From the NCBI RefSeq assembly GCF_014649395.1, contig NZ_BMSY01000003.1, forward strand, positions 186,001 through 250,000: 64,000 nucleotides of DNA, read 5' to 3'. Origin of the DNA: Streptomyces aureoverticillatus (lineage in GTDB: Bacteria > Actinomycetota > Actinomycetes > Streptomycetales > Streptomycetaceae). Both the position numbers and the translations under genes were made by a program. The notes beneath the pieces were generated by a model, which ran no database searches, was not told the DNA's origin, and saw nothing but the letters and a program-made list of their open reading frames with translations. The stretch's first letter is position 1. Each line of letters begins with the position of its first letter. Shown one piece after another: positions 24,311 to 32,674 of the stretch.

Positions 24311-26088
24311 CCACCGTGGATCTCATGGGCGCGCGTGAGCGCTGGGTGCGCACGGGCGACGTGGAGCTGTGCGTCGCCGAGCTGGGCGACGCCGGGCGGC
24401 CCACGGTGCTGCTCGTGCACGGCTACCCGGACTCCAAGGAGGTGTGGTCCGAGGTCGCCGCGCGCCTGGCCGACCGCTTCCACGTGGTGTTGTACGACGT
24501 GCGCGGGCACGGCAGGTCGACGGCGCCCAAGCCGCTGCGCGGCGGCTTCACGCTGGAGAAGCTCACCGACGACTTCCTCGCGGTCGCGGACGCGCTCAGC
24601 CCGGACAGGCCGGTGCACCTGGTGGGGCACGACTGGGGCTCGGTGCAGGCCTGGGAGTTCGTGACGGTGCAGCGCACCCAAGGCCGCATCGCCTCCTTCA
24701 CCTCGATGTCCGGCCCGTCCCTGGACCACTTCGGGCACTGGATCAAGAAGCGCATGACCCGGCCCACCCCGCGCCGCGCCGCCCAACTGGCCGGCCAGGG
24801 CGCCAAGTCCTGGTATGTGTACATGCTGCACACCCCCGTCCTGCCCGAGCTGGCCTGGCGCGGCCCGCTCGGCAAGCGCTGGCCGAAGATCCTCCAGCGC
24901 CTGGAGAAGGTCCCCGCGGACGGCTATCCCACGTTGTCGCTGCCGTCGGACGCCGCACACGGCGCCTGGCTCTACCGCGACAACGTCCGCGCCCGCCTGC
25001 GCAGGCCCCGCGAGGACGCGTACGCCCACGCCCCGGTGCAGCTGATCACGCCCACCGGCGACGTCTTCCTCTCCGAGAGCCTCTACGACGACCTGGAGCT
25101 GTGGGCCCCGCAGCTGACCCGGCGCAAGCTCCCGGCCAAGCACTGGGTGCCGCGCACCCGGCCGGACCAACTGGCCGCGTGGATCTCGGAGTTCGTGACG
25201 ACCCACGAGGACGGCGGCCCGACGGCCCTCGCGAACGCGGCCGCCCCGGCCCCGGGGAAGTACGCCGAGCGGTTCTCGGGCCAGCTCGTGCTGATCACGG
25301 GCGCGGGCAGCGGCATCGGGCGGGCCACGGCGTTCGCGTTCGCCGAGGCGGGCGCGCGGGTGATCGCCGTCGACCGGGACGCGGAGGGCGCGGCCCGCAC
25401 CGCCGAGCTGTCCCGTCTCGTCGGCGCCCCGGCGGCCTGGGCCGAGACGGTCGACGTCAGCGACGAGCAGGCCATGGAGAAGCTCGCCGAGAAGGTCGCC
25501 ACGGAGTACGGCGTGGTGGACGTCCTGGTGAACAACGCCGGCATCGGCCTCTCCGGCTCCTTCCTCGACACCAGCGCCGAGGACTGGAAGAAGGTGCTCG
25601 ACGTCAACCTGTGGGGCGTGATCCACGGCTGCCGCCTCTTCGGCAGGCAGATGGCCGAGCGCGGTCAGGGCGGGCACATCGTGAACACCGCGTCCGCGGC
25701 GGCCTATCAGCCCTCCAAGGCCCTCCCGGCGTACAGCACGTCGAAGGCCGCCGTCCTGATGCTCAGCGAGTGCCTGCGCGCGGAGCTGGCGGGCCAGGGC
25801 ATCGGGGTCTCCGCGATCTGCCCGGGCTTCGTCAACACGAACATCACGGCGACGGCCCGCTTCGCCGGAGTCTCCGCCGACGAGGAGAAGCGCCGCCAGA
25901 AGAAGTCCGCCCGCCTGTACGGCCTGCGGAACTATCCGCCGGAGAAGGTCGCCGACGCCGTGCTGCGCGCCGTCGTCCGCAATCAGGCCGTCGTGCCCGT
26001 CACCCCGGAGGCGCGCGGCGCCCACCTCATGTCCCGCTTCACGCCCAAGGCCCTGCGTGCGATGGCCCGATTGGAGCCACCGCTGTGA
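24307..26088 (+). CDS. Epoxide hydrolase-short-chain dehydrogenase fusion (EphD-like)
   Basis: This 593-residue protein joins an alpha/beta hydrolase (about residues 10-290) to a classical SDR (about 310-580). The hydrolase has HGYPDSKEVW and a nucleophile elbow GHDWGS, where Asp in place of Ser marks an epoxide hydrolase; the catalytic His is probably in KHWVPRTRP. The SDR half has TGAGSGIG, NNAGIG, and the Ser-Tyr-Lys set around NTASAAAY and YSTSK. Size and layout match Mycobacterium tuberculosis EphD (recalled). It could open an epoxide and oxidise the resulting alcohol in one polypeptide. It overlaps both neighbours by four bases. Confidence 0.9.
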   Translation: MTTVDLMGARERWVRTGDVELCVAELGDAGRPTVLLVHGYPDSKEVWSEVAARLADRFHVVLYDVRGHGRSTAPKPLRGGFTLEKLTDDFLAVADALSPDRPVHLVGHDWGSVQAWEFVTVQRTQGRIASFTSMSGPSLDHFGHWIKKRMTRPTPRRAAQLAGQGAKSWYVYMLHTPVLPELAWRGPLGKRWPKILQRLEKVPADGYPTLSLPSDAAHGAWLYRDNVRARLRRPREDAYAHAPVQLITPTGDVFLSESLYDDLELWAPQLTRRKLPAKHWVPRTRPDQLAAWISEFVTTHEDGGPTALANAAAPAPGKYAERFSGQLVLITGAGSGIGRATAFAFAEAGARVIAVDRDAEGAARTAELSRLVGAPAAWAETVDVSDEQAMEKLAEKVATEYGVVDVLVNNAGIGLSGSFLDTSAEDWKKVLDVNLWGVIHGCRLFGRQMAERGQGGHIVNTASAAAYQPSKALPAYSTSKAAVLMLSECLRAELAGQGIGVSAICPGFVNTNITATARFAGVSADEEKRRQKKSARLYGLRNYPPEKVADAVLRAVVRNQAVVPVTPEARGAHLMSRFTPKALRAMARLEPPL

Positions 26089-27065
26089 GCACGGAGAACC
26101 CTGAGAGCGCGGCCCGCCCCAAGAACGCGGGGGACGTCCCCGCGGGCGACGCCGAAGAGCACTCCGAGGAGCACTACGCCATCGTGCCGCGCCGGGTCTC
26201 GTTCGACTGGGACGAGACGCCGCTGCACTGGATACCGGACGAGCCCACCGCCACCCACGTCATCAACGTCCTGCACCTGCTGCTCCCGGCGGGGGAGCGG
26301 TGGTTCGTGAAGGTCTTCAAGGAGGGCCTGCCGCTGATCACCGACCCGGTGCTCCTGAAGGACGTCAAGGGCTTCATGGGGCAGGAGGCCACGCACAGCG
26401 TGCAGCACGCGCACGTGCTCGACCACCTGGCGGCGCAGCGCCTGGACACGGCCGACTTCACGAAGTACGTCGACTTCCTCTTCGAGAAGCTCCTGGGCGA
26501 GCAGCCGCCGCTGGGGGCGCCGATCCCGACGCAGGAGTGGCTGCGCTTCCGGCTCGCGATCGTCGCGGCCATCGAGCAGTTCACGGCGGTGCTCGGCAAC
26601 TGGGTGCTGCACGCCGAGGGCCTCGACCGGGCCGGGGCGGACGAGGTCATGCTCGACCTGCTGCGCTGGCACGGCGCGGAGGAGGTCGAGCACCGCTCGG
26701 TCGCCTTCGACATGTACCAGCACTGCGGCGGCGCGGGAGCCGCTCGGTACGCGCGCCGGGTCACGGCCATGGGGATCACGGCGCCCGTGATGCTCTACCT
26801 GTGGATCTGGGGCAGCGCGTATCTGATCCGGCACGACCCGCAGCTGGCGGGCCGACTGCGGCTGTCCCTCGGCGAGTTCAACAGGGCGATCGGGAAGGGC
26901 CTGCTGCCCGGCTGGCGGGAGCTCGGCGCGGCCATACCCCGCTATCTGCGGCGGTCGTACCATCCGTCGCAGGAAGGCTCGCTGCGCAAGGCCGTCGAGT
27001 ATCTGGCGCGGTCGCCCGCGGCGCGGGCCGCCGCGGCGGTGGCGACACGCGCGGCCATCGCCTAG
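26085..27065 (+). CDS. PF10118-type 'metal-dependent hydrolase' with a diiron-like ExxH pattern
   Basis: The 326-residue helical protein belongs to the family usually annotated as predicted metal-dependent hydrolase. Two ExxH motifs are visible, in GQEATHSVQH and AEEVEHRSVAF, with a further Glu in AIEQFTAVLGNWVL between them. That Glu/ExxH spacing is typical of ferritin-like diiron carboxylate oxidases, so an oxygenase or oxidase role is possible. One hydrophobic segment (GITAPVMLYLWIWGSAYLI) may attach it to the membrane. The GTG overlaps the stop of the EphD-like gene. Together they could form an oxidation, epoxide-opening and dehydrogenation sequence on a lipid; this is inference. Confidence 0.75.
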   Translation: MSTENPESAARPKNAGDVPAGDAEEHSEEHYAIVPRRVSFDWDETPLHWIPDEPTATHVINVLHLLLPAGERWFVKVFKEGLPLITDPVLLKDVKGFMGQEATHSVQHAHVLDHLAAQRLDTADFTKYVDFLFEKLLGEQPPLGAPIPTQEWLRFRLAIVAAIEQFTAVLGNWVLHAEGLDRAGADEVMLDLLRWHGAEEVEHRSVAFDMYQHCGGAGAARYARRVTAMGITAPVMLYLWIWGSAYLIRHDPQLAGRLRLSLGEFNRAIGKGLLPGWRELGAAIPRYLRRSYHPSQEGSLRKAVEYLARSPAARAAAAVATRAAIA

Positions 27066-27094
27066 TACGGAGCGTCGGCGTCAGGAGGGGGAGC

Positions 27095-28081
27095 GTGGAG
27101 GACAGGTCGGCCACGGAGCCGCACGGCACAGAGCGGCGCGTGGAGTACCGCATAGAGGACCTCGCCCACCACAGCGGGGCCACGGTGCGGACGATCCGGG
27201 CCTATCAGGACCGCGGCCTGCTCCCCCGGCCGGAGCGGCGCGGCCGGTCCAATGTGTACGGGGACGCGCATCTGGCCCGGCTGCGCCAGATCGCCGACCT
27301 GCTCGACCGGGGGTACACCCTGGCCTCCATCAAGGAGCTCCTTGAGGCCTGGGACGCGGGTCGCGGGCTGGGCGGCGTGCTCGGCCTGGTCGCGGAGGTC
27401 GACGGCCCCTGGACGGACGAGAAGGCCGACCGGATCACGCGGGCCGAGCTGGACGCGGCGTTCGGCGGCACTCCGGACGACGTGGCGGTGGCGGACGCGA
27501 TCGCGCTCGGGGTGCTCGAACCGCTGCCGGGCCGCGACGACGAATTCCTGGTGCCGAGCCCGCAAGAGCTGGCGGTGGCCGCCGAGTTGCACGCGGCGGG
27601 CGTGCCGCTGTCGGCGATCTCGGGCCATCTGCGGGAGTTGAGGGGGCAGGTCGAGCACATCGCGGCGCGTTTCCTGGAGTTCACCAACGAGCACGTCTTC
27701 GCCCGCTATCTCGGACATCACCCGCCGAGCGAGGCGGACGCGGCGGAGGCGGCCGCGCTCGTCCGCCGCCTGAGGCCGCTGGCGCAGAAGTCGGTCGACG
27801 CCGAACTGGCCCGCGCGATGCGGATGTTCGCCACCCGGCATCTGCGCCGCCACCTCGACGCGGAGGAACCCCTCCAGCACGGCGGACAGAGCACGGAGCC
27901 GCAGCATGTGGCCCTGCCCGCCAGCACAATGCGCGCGGTTCAGGAGCTGGTTGGGCGGGAGAACGCCGCCGCGTTCATCGCCGCGGCCGCCGAACGGGAG
28001 GTACAGAACAGGACGTTGGACGCATTGTCTTCAAGTCACCTTGAACAGCAACAAGTTACCCAAATGCCGCCGATAGATTGA
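27095..28081 (+). CDS. MerR-family transcriptional regulator
   Basis: The 328-residue protein has an N-terminal MerR winged helix (about residues 17-90: YRIEDLAHHSGATVRTIRAY...GLLPRPERRGRSNVYG) followed by a long helical effector domain of more than 200 residues. It lacks the Cys patterns of metal-sensing MerR proteins. The GTG follows an excellent AGGAGGGG. It is the last gene of the M24/EphD-like operon and likely regulates it in response to a hydrophobic ligand, although that is inferred. The stop lies four bases before a DnaA box. Confidence 0.88.
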   Translation: MEDRSATEPHGTERRVEYRIEDLAHHSGATVRTIRAYQDRGLLPRPERRGRSNVYGDAHLARLRQIADLLDRGYTLASIKELLEAWDAGRGLGGVLGLVAEVDGPWTDEKADRITRAELDAAFGGTPDDVAVADAIALGVLEPLPGRDDEFLVPSPQELAVAAELHAAGVPLSAISGHLRELRGQVEHIAARFLEFTNEHVFARYLGHHPPSEADAAEAAALVRRLRPLAQKSVDAELARAMRMFATRHLRRHLDAEEPLQHGGQSTEPQHVALPASTMRAVQELVGRENAAAFIAAAAEREVQNRTLDALSSSHLEQQQVTQMPPID

Positions 28082-28084
28082 GAG

Positions 28085-28151
28085 TTGTCCACAGAATCGT
28101 CAACGAGCCTGTGGATAACTGGACTTGGTTGTGGATCAAACCTGTGGACCC
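28085..28151. promoter_or_regulatory. Second DnaA-box cluster, upstream of kptA
   Basis: Two perfect boxes, TTGTCCACA at 28085-28093 (+) and TTATCCACA at 28110-28118 (-), are followed by TGTGGATCA at 28130-28138 (one mismatch, -) and TGTGGACCC at 28143-28151 (two mismatches, -). The cluster fills the start of the 152-base gap between the MerR stop and the kptA start and must overlap the kptA promoter region. Confidence 0.75.
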
Positions 28152-28233
28152 GATTTCCTCGATGAAAAGTCGGCGCCCGAACGGTGGCGGAAAATCGAGT
28201 GCGCGGAGAACGGCGGAGCGCGACGCTGAGGAG

Positions 28234-28809
28234 ATGCAAGAAGCACGCCCGCCGGACCGGACGGACGACCGGCGCACCGTGAAGGTGTCGAAATACCTGT
28301 CGAAGCACCTGCGTCATCAGCCCGAGCGAATCGGGATCACGCTCGACGAGGGCGGCTGGGTGGACATCGGCACGCTCATCGCGGCCGCCGCGGCGCACGG
28401 CTTCCGCTTCACCCGCGCCGAGCTCGACCACGTGGTGGCCGTGAACGACAAGCGGCGCTTCGCGGTCGAGGGCGACCGGATCCGCGCGAGCCAGGGCCAC
28501 TCCGTCGACGTGGACCTCGGCCTGCCGGCCGCGACCCCGCCCGCGTACCTCTACCACGGCACGGTCGCCCGCCATCTGCCCGCGATCCGCGCCGAGGGGC
28601 TGCGCCCCATGAACCGGCACGCCGTGCACCTCTCGCCCGACCGGGACACGGCGACACGGGTGGGGGCCCGGCGCGGGCGCCCGGTCGTGCTGTCCGTCGA
28701 CGCGGGCGCGATGCACCGCGACGGCCATGTGTTCCAGGTCAGCGCAAACGGCGTCTGGCTCACCGCCGCCGTGCCACCTGGCTGTCTGCGCTTTCCCGGA
28801 TCCCGCTGA
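28234..28809 (+). CDS. kptA: RNA 2'-phosphotransferase (Tpt1/KptA family)
   Basis: The 191-residue protein matches the Tpt1/KptA family: VSKYLSKHLRHQPERIG at the N-terminus, EGGWVDI, LYHGTVARHLPAIRAEGL, and RHAVHLS. The enzyme transfers a 2'-phosphate from RNA to NAD, making ADP-ribose 1'',2''-cyclic phosphate. Yeast needs it for tRNA splicing, whereas its bacterial role is unclear. I use the ATG at 28234; an upstream in-frame start at 28078 would read through the DnaA boxes, and GTG at 28279 is possible because family homology begins near there. It is followed closely by a hypothetical gene on the same strand. Confidence 0.88.
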   Translation: MQEARPPDRTDDRRTVKVSKYLSKHLRHQPERIGITLDEGGWVDIGTLIAAAAAHGFRFTRAELDHVVAVNDKRRFAVEGDRIRASQGHSVDVDLGLPAATPPAYLYHGTVARHLPAIRAEGLRPMNRHAVHLSPDRDTATRVGARRGRPVVLSVDAGAMHRDGHVFQVSANGVWLTAAVPPGCLRFPGSR

Positions 28810-28837
28810 ACCTCCCGGCCAGGCATGATCGGGAACC

Positions 28838-29284
28838 ATGGAGCACCTGCACAGCACCGAGGCCGCCGTCGGCGCGCTGCGCACGATCGCGCGCGCCTAC
28901 GAGCGGGAGATCACCGTCACCCATGACATAGGCGCCGACCGGACCTCCCGCCGCAGTGCCGCGGGCGTGGGCGTGACGACGGACCCGGACGGCTCGCTGC
29001 CGCACGAGGCGTTCGTGGAGCTCGGCGGCTCACCGCGGATCTCCGTGCGCCTCTACCCGGACGACGACGCGCTGATCGGCGTCGAGGGCGTCGAGTGCCA
29101 TGACATCCCGCGCGATTCGGTGCCCGCGTTCGTTCGGTCGGTCCTCGGCGGCCTCGCGTACGTCAAGGGGCGCCGCTTCCCGCCGGGCTACTGGCTGATC
29201 GTGCCGCTGCCCGGGGACGAGACGTACAAGGAGATGATCCCCATGATCTCGCTCACGCCGTGGCTGAACTCCAGGGTGCGCTGA
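28838..29284 (+). CDS. Conserved hypothetical protein
   Basis: I do not recognise a domain in this 148-residue protein. It appears soluble and compact, with a beta-rich middle (VELGGSPRISVRLYPDDDALIGVEGV) and a C-terminal segment that ends in SLTPWLNSRVR. No signal peptide or membrane helix is visible. The ATG is 28 bases downstream of kptA, so the two may be cotranscribed. The last codons and stop codon are repeated once in tandem just downstream. Confidence 0.7.
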   Translation: MEHLHSTEAAVGALRTIARAYEREITVTHDIGADRTSRRSAAGVGVTTDPDGSLPHEAFVELGGSPRISVRLYPDDDALIGVEGVECHDIPRDSVPAFVRSVLGGLAYVKGRRFPPGYWLIVPLPGDETYKEMIPMISLTPWLNSRVR

Positions 29285-29349
29285 GCCCGGGCCGGGCGGG
29301 CGCGCCGTGGCTGGACGCCGGAGTGCGCTGAGTCCGGGCGGGGCGGGCG
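29256..29349. repeat. 47-bp tandem duplication of a gene 3' end including the stop codon
   Basis: CGCCGTGGCTGAACTCCAGG and CGCCGTGGCTGGACGCCGGA begin two copies, at 29256 and 29303, and both continue as GTGCGCTGAG(C/T)CCGGG(C)CGGGCGGG. The copies differ at about five positions. This is the second gene in the window with such an event (compare 15833-15882). Confidence 0.75.
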
Positions 29350-29389
29350 GCGGGGTGACCGGCTCCCGGCTCCCCGTACGCTCGACGGC

Positions 29390-30292
29390 ATGAGTCTGCG
29401 TCTGAGCACCGTGATCCTGCCCGTCCGCCGCTGGCACGAAGGCGGCAAGGAGCGCTGGCAGCGCGCGGAGGACCTCGGTTTCCACACCGCCTACACCTAC
29501 GACCACCTCTCCTGGCGGACCTTCCGCGACGGCCCCTGGTTCGGCGCGGTGCCCACGCTGACGGCCGCCGCGGCCGCGACCGAGCGGATCCGCCTCGGCA
29601 CGCTCGTCACCTCGCCGAACTTCCGGCACCCGGTGACGCTCGCCAAGGAACTGATCACCCTCGACGACGTGTCGAACGGCCGCGTCACGCTGGGCATAGG
29701 CGCGGGCGGCAACGGCTTCGACGCGAGCACGCTGCGCCGCGCCGACGACGAGCCCTGGACACCCCGTGAACGCGCGGACCACTTCGGAGAGTTCCTGCCG
29801 CTGCTCGACCGGCTGCTCACCGAGGACTCGGTGACGTACGAGGGCGAGCGCTACGCGGCGTACGAGGCGCGGAACATCCCGGGCTGCGTGCAGCGCCCCC
29901 GGCTGCCGTTCGCCGTGGCCGCCACCGGGCCGCGCGGTCTGCGGCTCGCCGCGCGGCACGGGCAGGCGTGGGTGACGACGGGCGACCCGAAGATCTCCGA
30001 ATCGGGCACCCCGGAGCAGTCCCTCGAGGCCATCCGCGGCCAGGTCGGCAAGCTCGGCGCGGCCTGTGCCGAGGTCGGCCGCGACGCCGGCGAGCTCGGC
30101 AAGGTGCTGCTCACCGGCTTCACCCCGGACCACCCCCTGGACTCCTTCGACGCCTTCGTCGACTTCGCGGGCAGGCACGCGGAGCTGGGCTTCGACGAGA
30201 TCGTCCTGCACTGGCCGCTGCCCGGCACGGACTTCGCGGCGGACGAGAAGGTCTTCGAGCGCATCGCGACAGAGGCGCTCGCCCAGCTCTGA
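29390..30292 (+). CDS. LLM-class flavin-dependent oxidoreductase
   Basis: The 300-residue protein is a luciferase-like TIM barrel that would bind FMN or F420. Typical segments are AEDLGFHTAYTYDHLSW near the start, GTLVTSPNFRHPVTLAKE, LDDVSNGRVTLGIGAGG and AVAATGPRGLRLAARHGQAWVT. F420 use is common for this class in actinobacteria. There is no partner flavin reductase nearby, so the reaction cannot be assigned. A hairpin ten bases downstream probably ends the transcript. Confidence 0.88.
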   Translation: MSLRLSTVILPVRRWHEGGKERWQRAEDLGFHTAYTYDHLSWRTFRDGPWFGAVPTLTAAAAATERIRLGTLVTSPNFRHPVTLAKELITLDDVSNGRVTLGIGAGGNGFDASTLRRADDEPWTPRERADHFGEFLPLLDRLLTEDSVTYEGERYAAYEARNIPGCVQRPRLPFAVAATGPRGLRLAARHGQAWVTTGDPKISESGTPEQSLEAIRGQVGKLGAACAEVGRDAGELGKVLLTGFTPDHPLDSFDAFVDFAGRHAELGFDEIVLHWPLPGTDFAADEKVFERIATEALAQL

Positions 30293-30301
30293 GGGTCGCC
30301 C

Positions 30302-30321
30302 GCGTCCGGCCCGGCGGACGC
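30302..30321 (+). terminator. Hairpin after the LLM oxidoreductase gene
   Basis: GCGTCCG and CGGACGC form a perfect 7-bp stem around GCCCGG, ten bases after the stop codon. There is no T tract. Confidence 0.55.
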
Positions 30322-30469
30322 CTCGTCCGGCCAAGGCAAGCCCCGCGGCAGCCCTGACCAGGGCAGTCGCGGGTAGCCCGACGTGCGGCAGAGGCGCACG
30401 GATGTGTCACGTACTCAGATGTGCGCCCCGCCACACACCCGTGCGCGCATATGCGGGACAATCGCGTAC

Positions 30470-31336
30470 GTGACCTCAACCACCCCTCGGCCCCGGATTC
30501 CCGCCTCCTCCGTCCCGCCCCGGCTGATCGCCACGGACCTGGACGGCACCCTGCTGCGCGACGACAAGTCCGTCTCGGAACGCACCGTCGCCGCGCTCGC
30601 CGCCGCCGAGGCGGCCGGCATCGAGGTCTTCTTCGTGACCGGGCGCCCGGCCCGCTGGATGGACGTCGTCAGCGACCACGTGCACGGCCACGGCCTGGCG
30701 ATCTGCGGGAACGGCGCCGCGGTGGTCGACCTGCACGGCGGGCCCGGCGGCCACCGCTTCGTGAAGGTGCGGGACCTGTCGCCCGCGACCGCGCTCGACG
30801 TCGTCGGCATCCTGCGCGCGGCCGCGCCCGGTACGTCGTTCGCGATCGAGCGGACCGGCGGGGTGCACCACGAAGCCGCCTACCCGCCGCTGCACCTGGA
30901 CCCGGCGGTCGGCGTGGCGCCCGCCGAGAAGCTGCTCGCGGCCGAGTCCGACTGCGCCGACCAGCCCGTCCTCAAGGTCCTCGCCCACCACCCCGACATC
31001 CCGCCGGACGCCTTCCTGACGCTGGCCCGGACGGCCGTGGGCGATCGCGTGGAGATCACCCGGTCCAGCCCGACCGCGCTCCTGGAGATCAGCGGCCCCG
31101 GTGTCTCCAAGGCCAGCACGCTCGCCCTGTGCTGCGCCGAGCGCGGCATCAGCCACGAGGAAGTCGTCGCCTTCGGAGACATGCCGAACGACGTCGAGAT
31201 GCTCACCTGGGCCGGCGTCTCGTACGCGATGGGCAACGCACACGCGGACGTCGTCGCCGCCGCGTCCGGCCGCACCGTCGCCAACAACGAGGACGGCGTG
31301 GCGGTGGTCATCGAACGGATACTGGCGCAGCGCTAG
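30470..31336 (+). CDS. HAD-superfamily phosphatase (Cof type)
   Basis: This 288-residue protein shares its motifs with the protein encoded at 17831-18679: motif [12 protein letters not shown], motif II FFVTGRPARWMDVVSDH, and motif IV FGDMPNDVEML followed by NNEDGVAVVIERIL. It is a cytoplasmic phosphatase of unknown substrate. The GTG at 30470 is chosen because the domain begins soon after and because GGGACAAT just upstream resembles a -10 box of a leaderless transcript. Longer in-frame starts would give an Arg/Cys-rich leader. It converges on the M23 peptidase gene across a good hairpin. Confidence 0.87.
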   Translation: MTSTTPRPRIPASSVPPRLIATDLDGTLLRDDKSVSERTVAALAAAEAAGIEVFFVTGRPARWMDVVSDHVHGHGLAICGNGAAVVDLHGGPGGHRFVKVRDLSPATALDVVGILRAAAPGTSFAIERTGGVHHEAAYPPLHLDPAVGVAPAEKLLAAESDCADQPVLKVLAHHPDIPPDAFLTLARTAVGDRVEITRSSPTALLEISGPGVSKASTLALCCAERGISHEEVVAFGDMPNDVEMLTWAGVSYAMGNAHADVVAAASGRTVANNEDGVAVVIERILAQR

Positions 31337-31354
31337 TTCTGGCGGGGCGCCTCG

Positions 31355-31376
31355 ACCGGTTGCTCCGGCAACCGGT
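31355..31376. terminator. Bidirectional hairpin between convergent genes
   Basis: ACCGGTTGC and GCAACCGGT form a perfect 9-bp stem with a TCCG loop. A smaller GGGGAAAAGCCCC hairpin follows. The element lies between the stops at 31336 and 31467. Confidence 0.75.
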
Positions 31377-31466
31377 GCATTGGGGAAAAGCCCCTCTCCG
31401 GAGGCCTCCGTTGGGCACCGACCGCCCTCCGCAGCGCCCTCCGGGCGGGCCCGCGGCCTGCGGTCC

Positions 31467-32534
31467 TCAGAGGTCGACTCCCCGCTCCGCCAGCCACTTC
31501 ACCGGATCCACGCCCGAACCCAGGTCCGGCGTGACGCGCGCTTCGAAGTGCAGGTGGGGGCCCGACGAGTTGCCGGTGGTGCCCGCCTGGCCGACCCACT
31601 GTCCGGCGCGCACCCGCTCCCCCTGGTCGACGGCGGCCGAGGCCAGGTGCGCGTACTGCGTGTAGTAGCCGTCCTCGTGCCGCACCACGACCTCGATGCC
31701 GAAGCCGCCGCCGCACGCCACCCGCACCACCCGCCCGGCGCCCACCGCCCGCACCGGGGTGCCGATGTCGACGGCGAAGTCCTGCCCGGTGTGCCGGGCC
31801 GCCCAGCGCTCGCCCGCGCTGTCGAAGCCCGCGGACAACTCGTACGTCTTCAAGGGCGGCACCCACGCGCGCGTGGACGACGATTCCGGCTGCGTGAGCC
31901 GCACGGCGCCCCGGCACCGGCCCGCCGCGACCGACTCGTCGGCCTCGCCCTGCAGCGTCCATCGCGCGGTCTCCAGCTTCTCCTCGATGCCCCGCTTCAG
32001 GCTCGCGAGCTGCGCCGTGCGCCGGTCGAGCGCGCCCCGGGCGCGGTCGGCGGACCGCTTGGCGGTGTCGAACCTGGCCGCGGCCCGCTGGGTCCGGGCG
32101 ACGGCGTTGGTGACGGCGAGGTCCGCCTGCCCCAGGATCCGCCTGCCGCGCAGCAGTTCGTCGGGGTCGTCCGCGAGCAGCAGCCGCGCGGTGAGCGGCA
32201 GCCCGCCGCCGGTGCGGTACTGGGCGCCGGCCATCCGGCCCAGGTCCTCGTGCAGCACGGAGACCTGGTGCCGCTCCTTGGCGAGCAGCCGGTCGAGCCG
32301 CGCGACGCGGGCGCGCTGCACATCGGCCGCCCGCTGCCCCGCCTCGTACCGCAGAGCGGCCGCCTGCGCCTCTTCGTAGAGCCGCGCCACGTCGGCGGCC
32401 ACGCTGTGGCCGTCCGGGCCCGCTTCGGGGCCGCTGTCGCCCTCCTCGGCGGCGACGGTCCGGGGCGCGGACAGGGCGACGAGCGCGCACAGCAGGACCG
32501 GCACGACGAGCGGGCGGCGGGGCAGTGGGCGCAT
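31467..32534 (-). CDS. Secreted M23 (LytM-type) peptidoglycan endopeptidase
   Basis: The 355-residue protein has a signal peptide (LVVPVLLCALVALSA...) followed by a long helical, Arg/Ala/Leu-rich region (about 40-220) likely to be coiled coil, as in EnvC or NlpD-like proteins. The C-terminal M23 domain has the zinc motifs HTGQDFAVD and HLHFE. It probably cleaves or regulates cleavage of peptidoglycan cross-links at the cell surface. The ATG at 32534 is preferred because the signal peptide begins there. It lies downstream of the histidine kinase on the same strand with a gap of 140 bases and may have its own promoter. Confidence 0.88.
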   Translation of the reverse strand: MRPLPRRPLVVPVLLCALVALSAPRTVAAEEGDSGPEAGPDGHSVAADVARLYEEAQAAALRYEAGQRAADVQRARVARLDRLLAKERHQVSVLHEDLGRMAGAQYRTGGGLPLTARLLLADDPDELLRGRRILGQADLAVTNAVARTQRAAARFDTAKRSADRARGALDRRTAQLASLKRGIEEKLETARWTLQGEADESVAAGRCRGAVRLTQPESSSTRAWVPPLKTYELSAGFDSAGERWAARHTGQDFAVDIGTPVRAVGAGRVVRVACGGGFGIEVVVRHEDGYYTQYAHLASAAVDQGERVRAGQWVGQAGTTGNSSGPHLHFEARVTPDLGSGVDPVKWLAERGVDL

Positions 32535-32674
32535 GTCCCGGATGGTGGCCCCCACGCGCGCGGCACGCCCGGGGAACTCGTACGCGCGGGGGGCCGGATG
32601 ACCCGTACGGGGCACCGGGGTTCCGCCGAACAGGGCCCCCGGAACCCCGGGTCCTCAATGAGCGCCCCCAAGCC

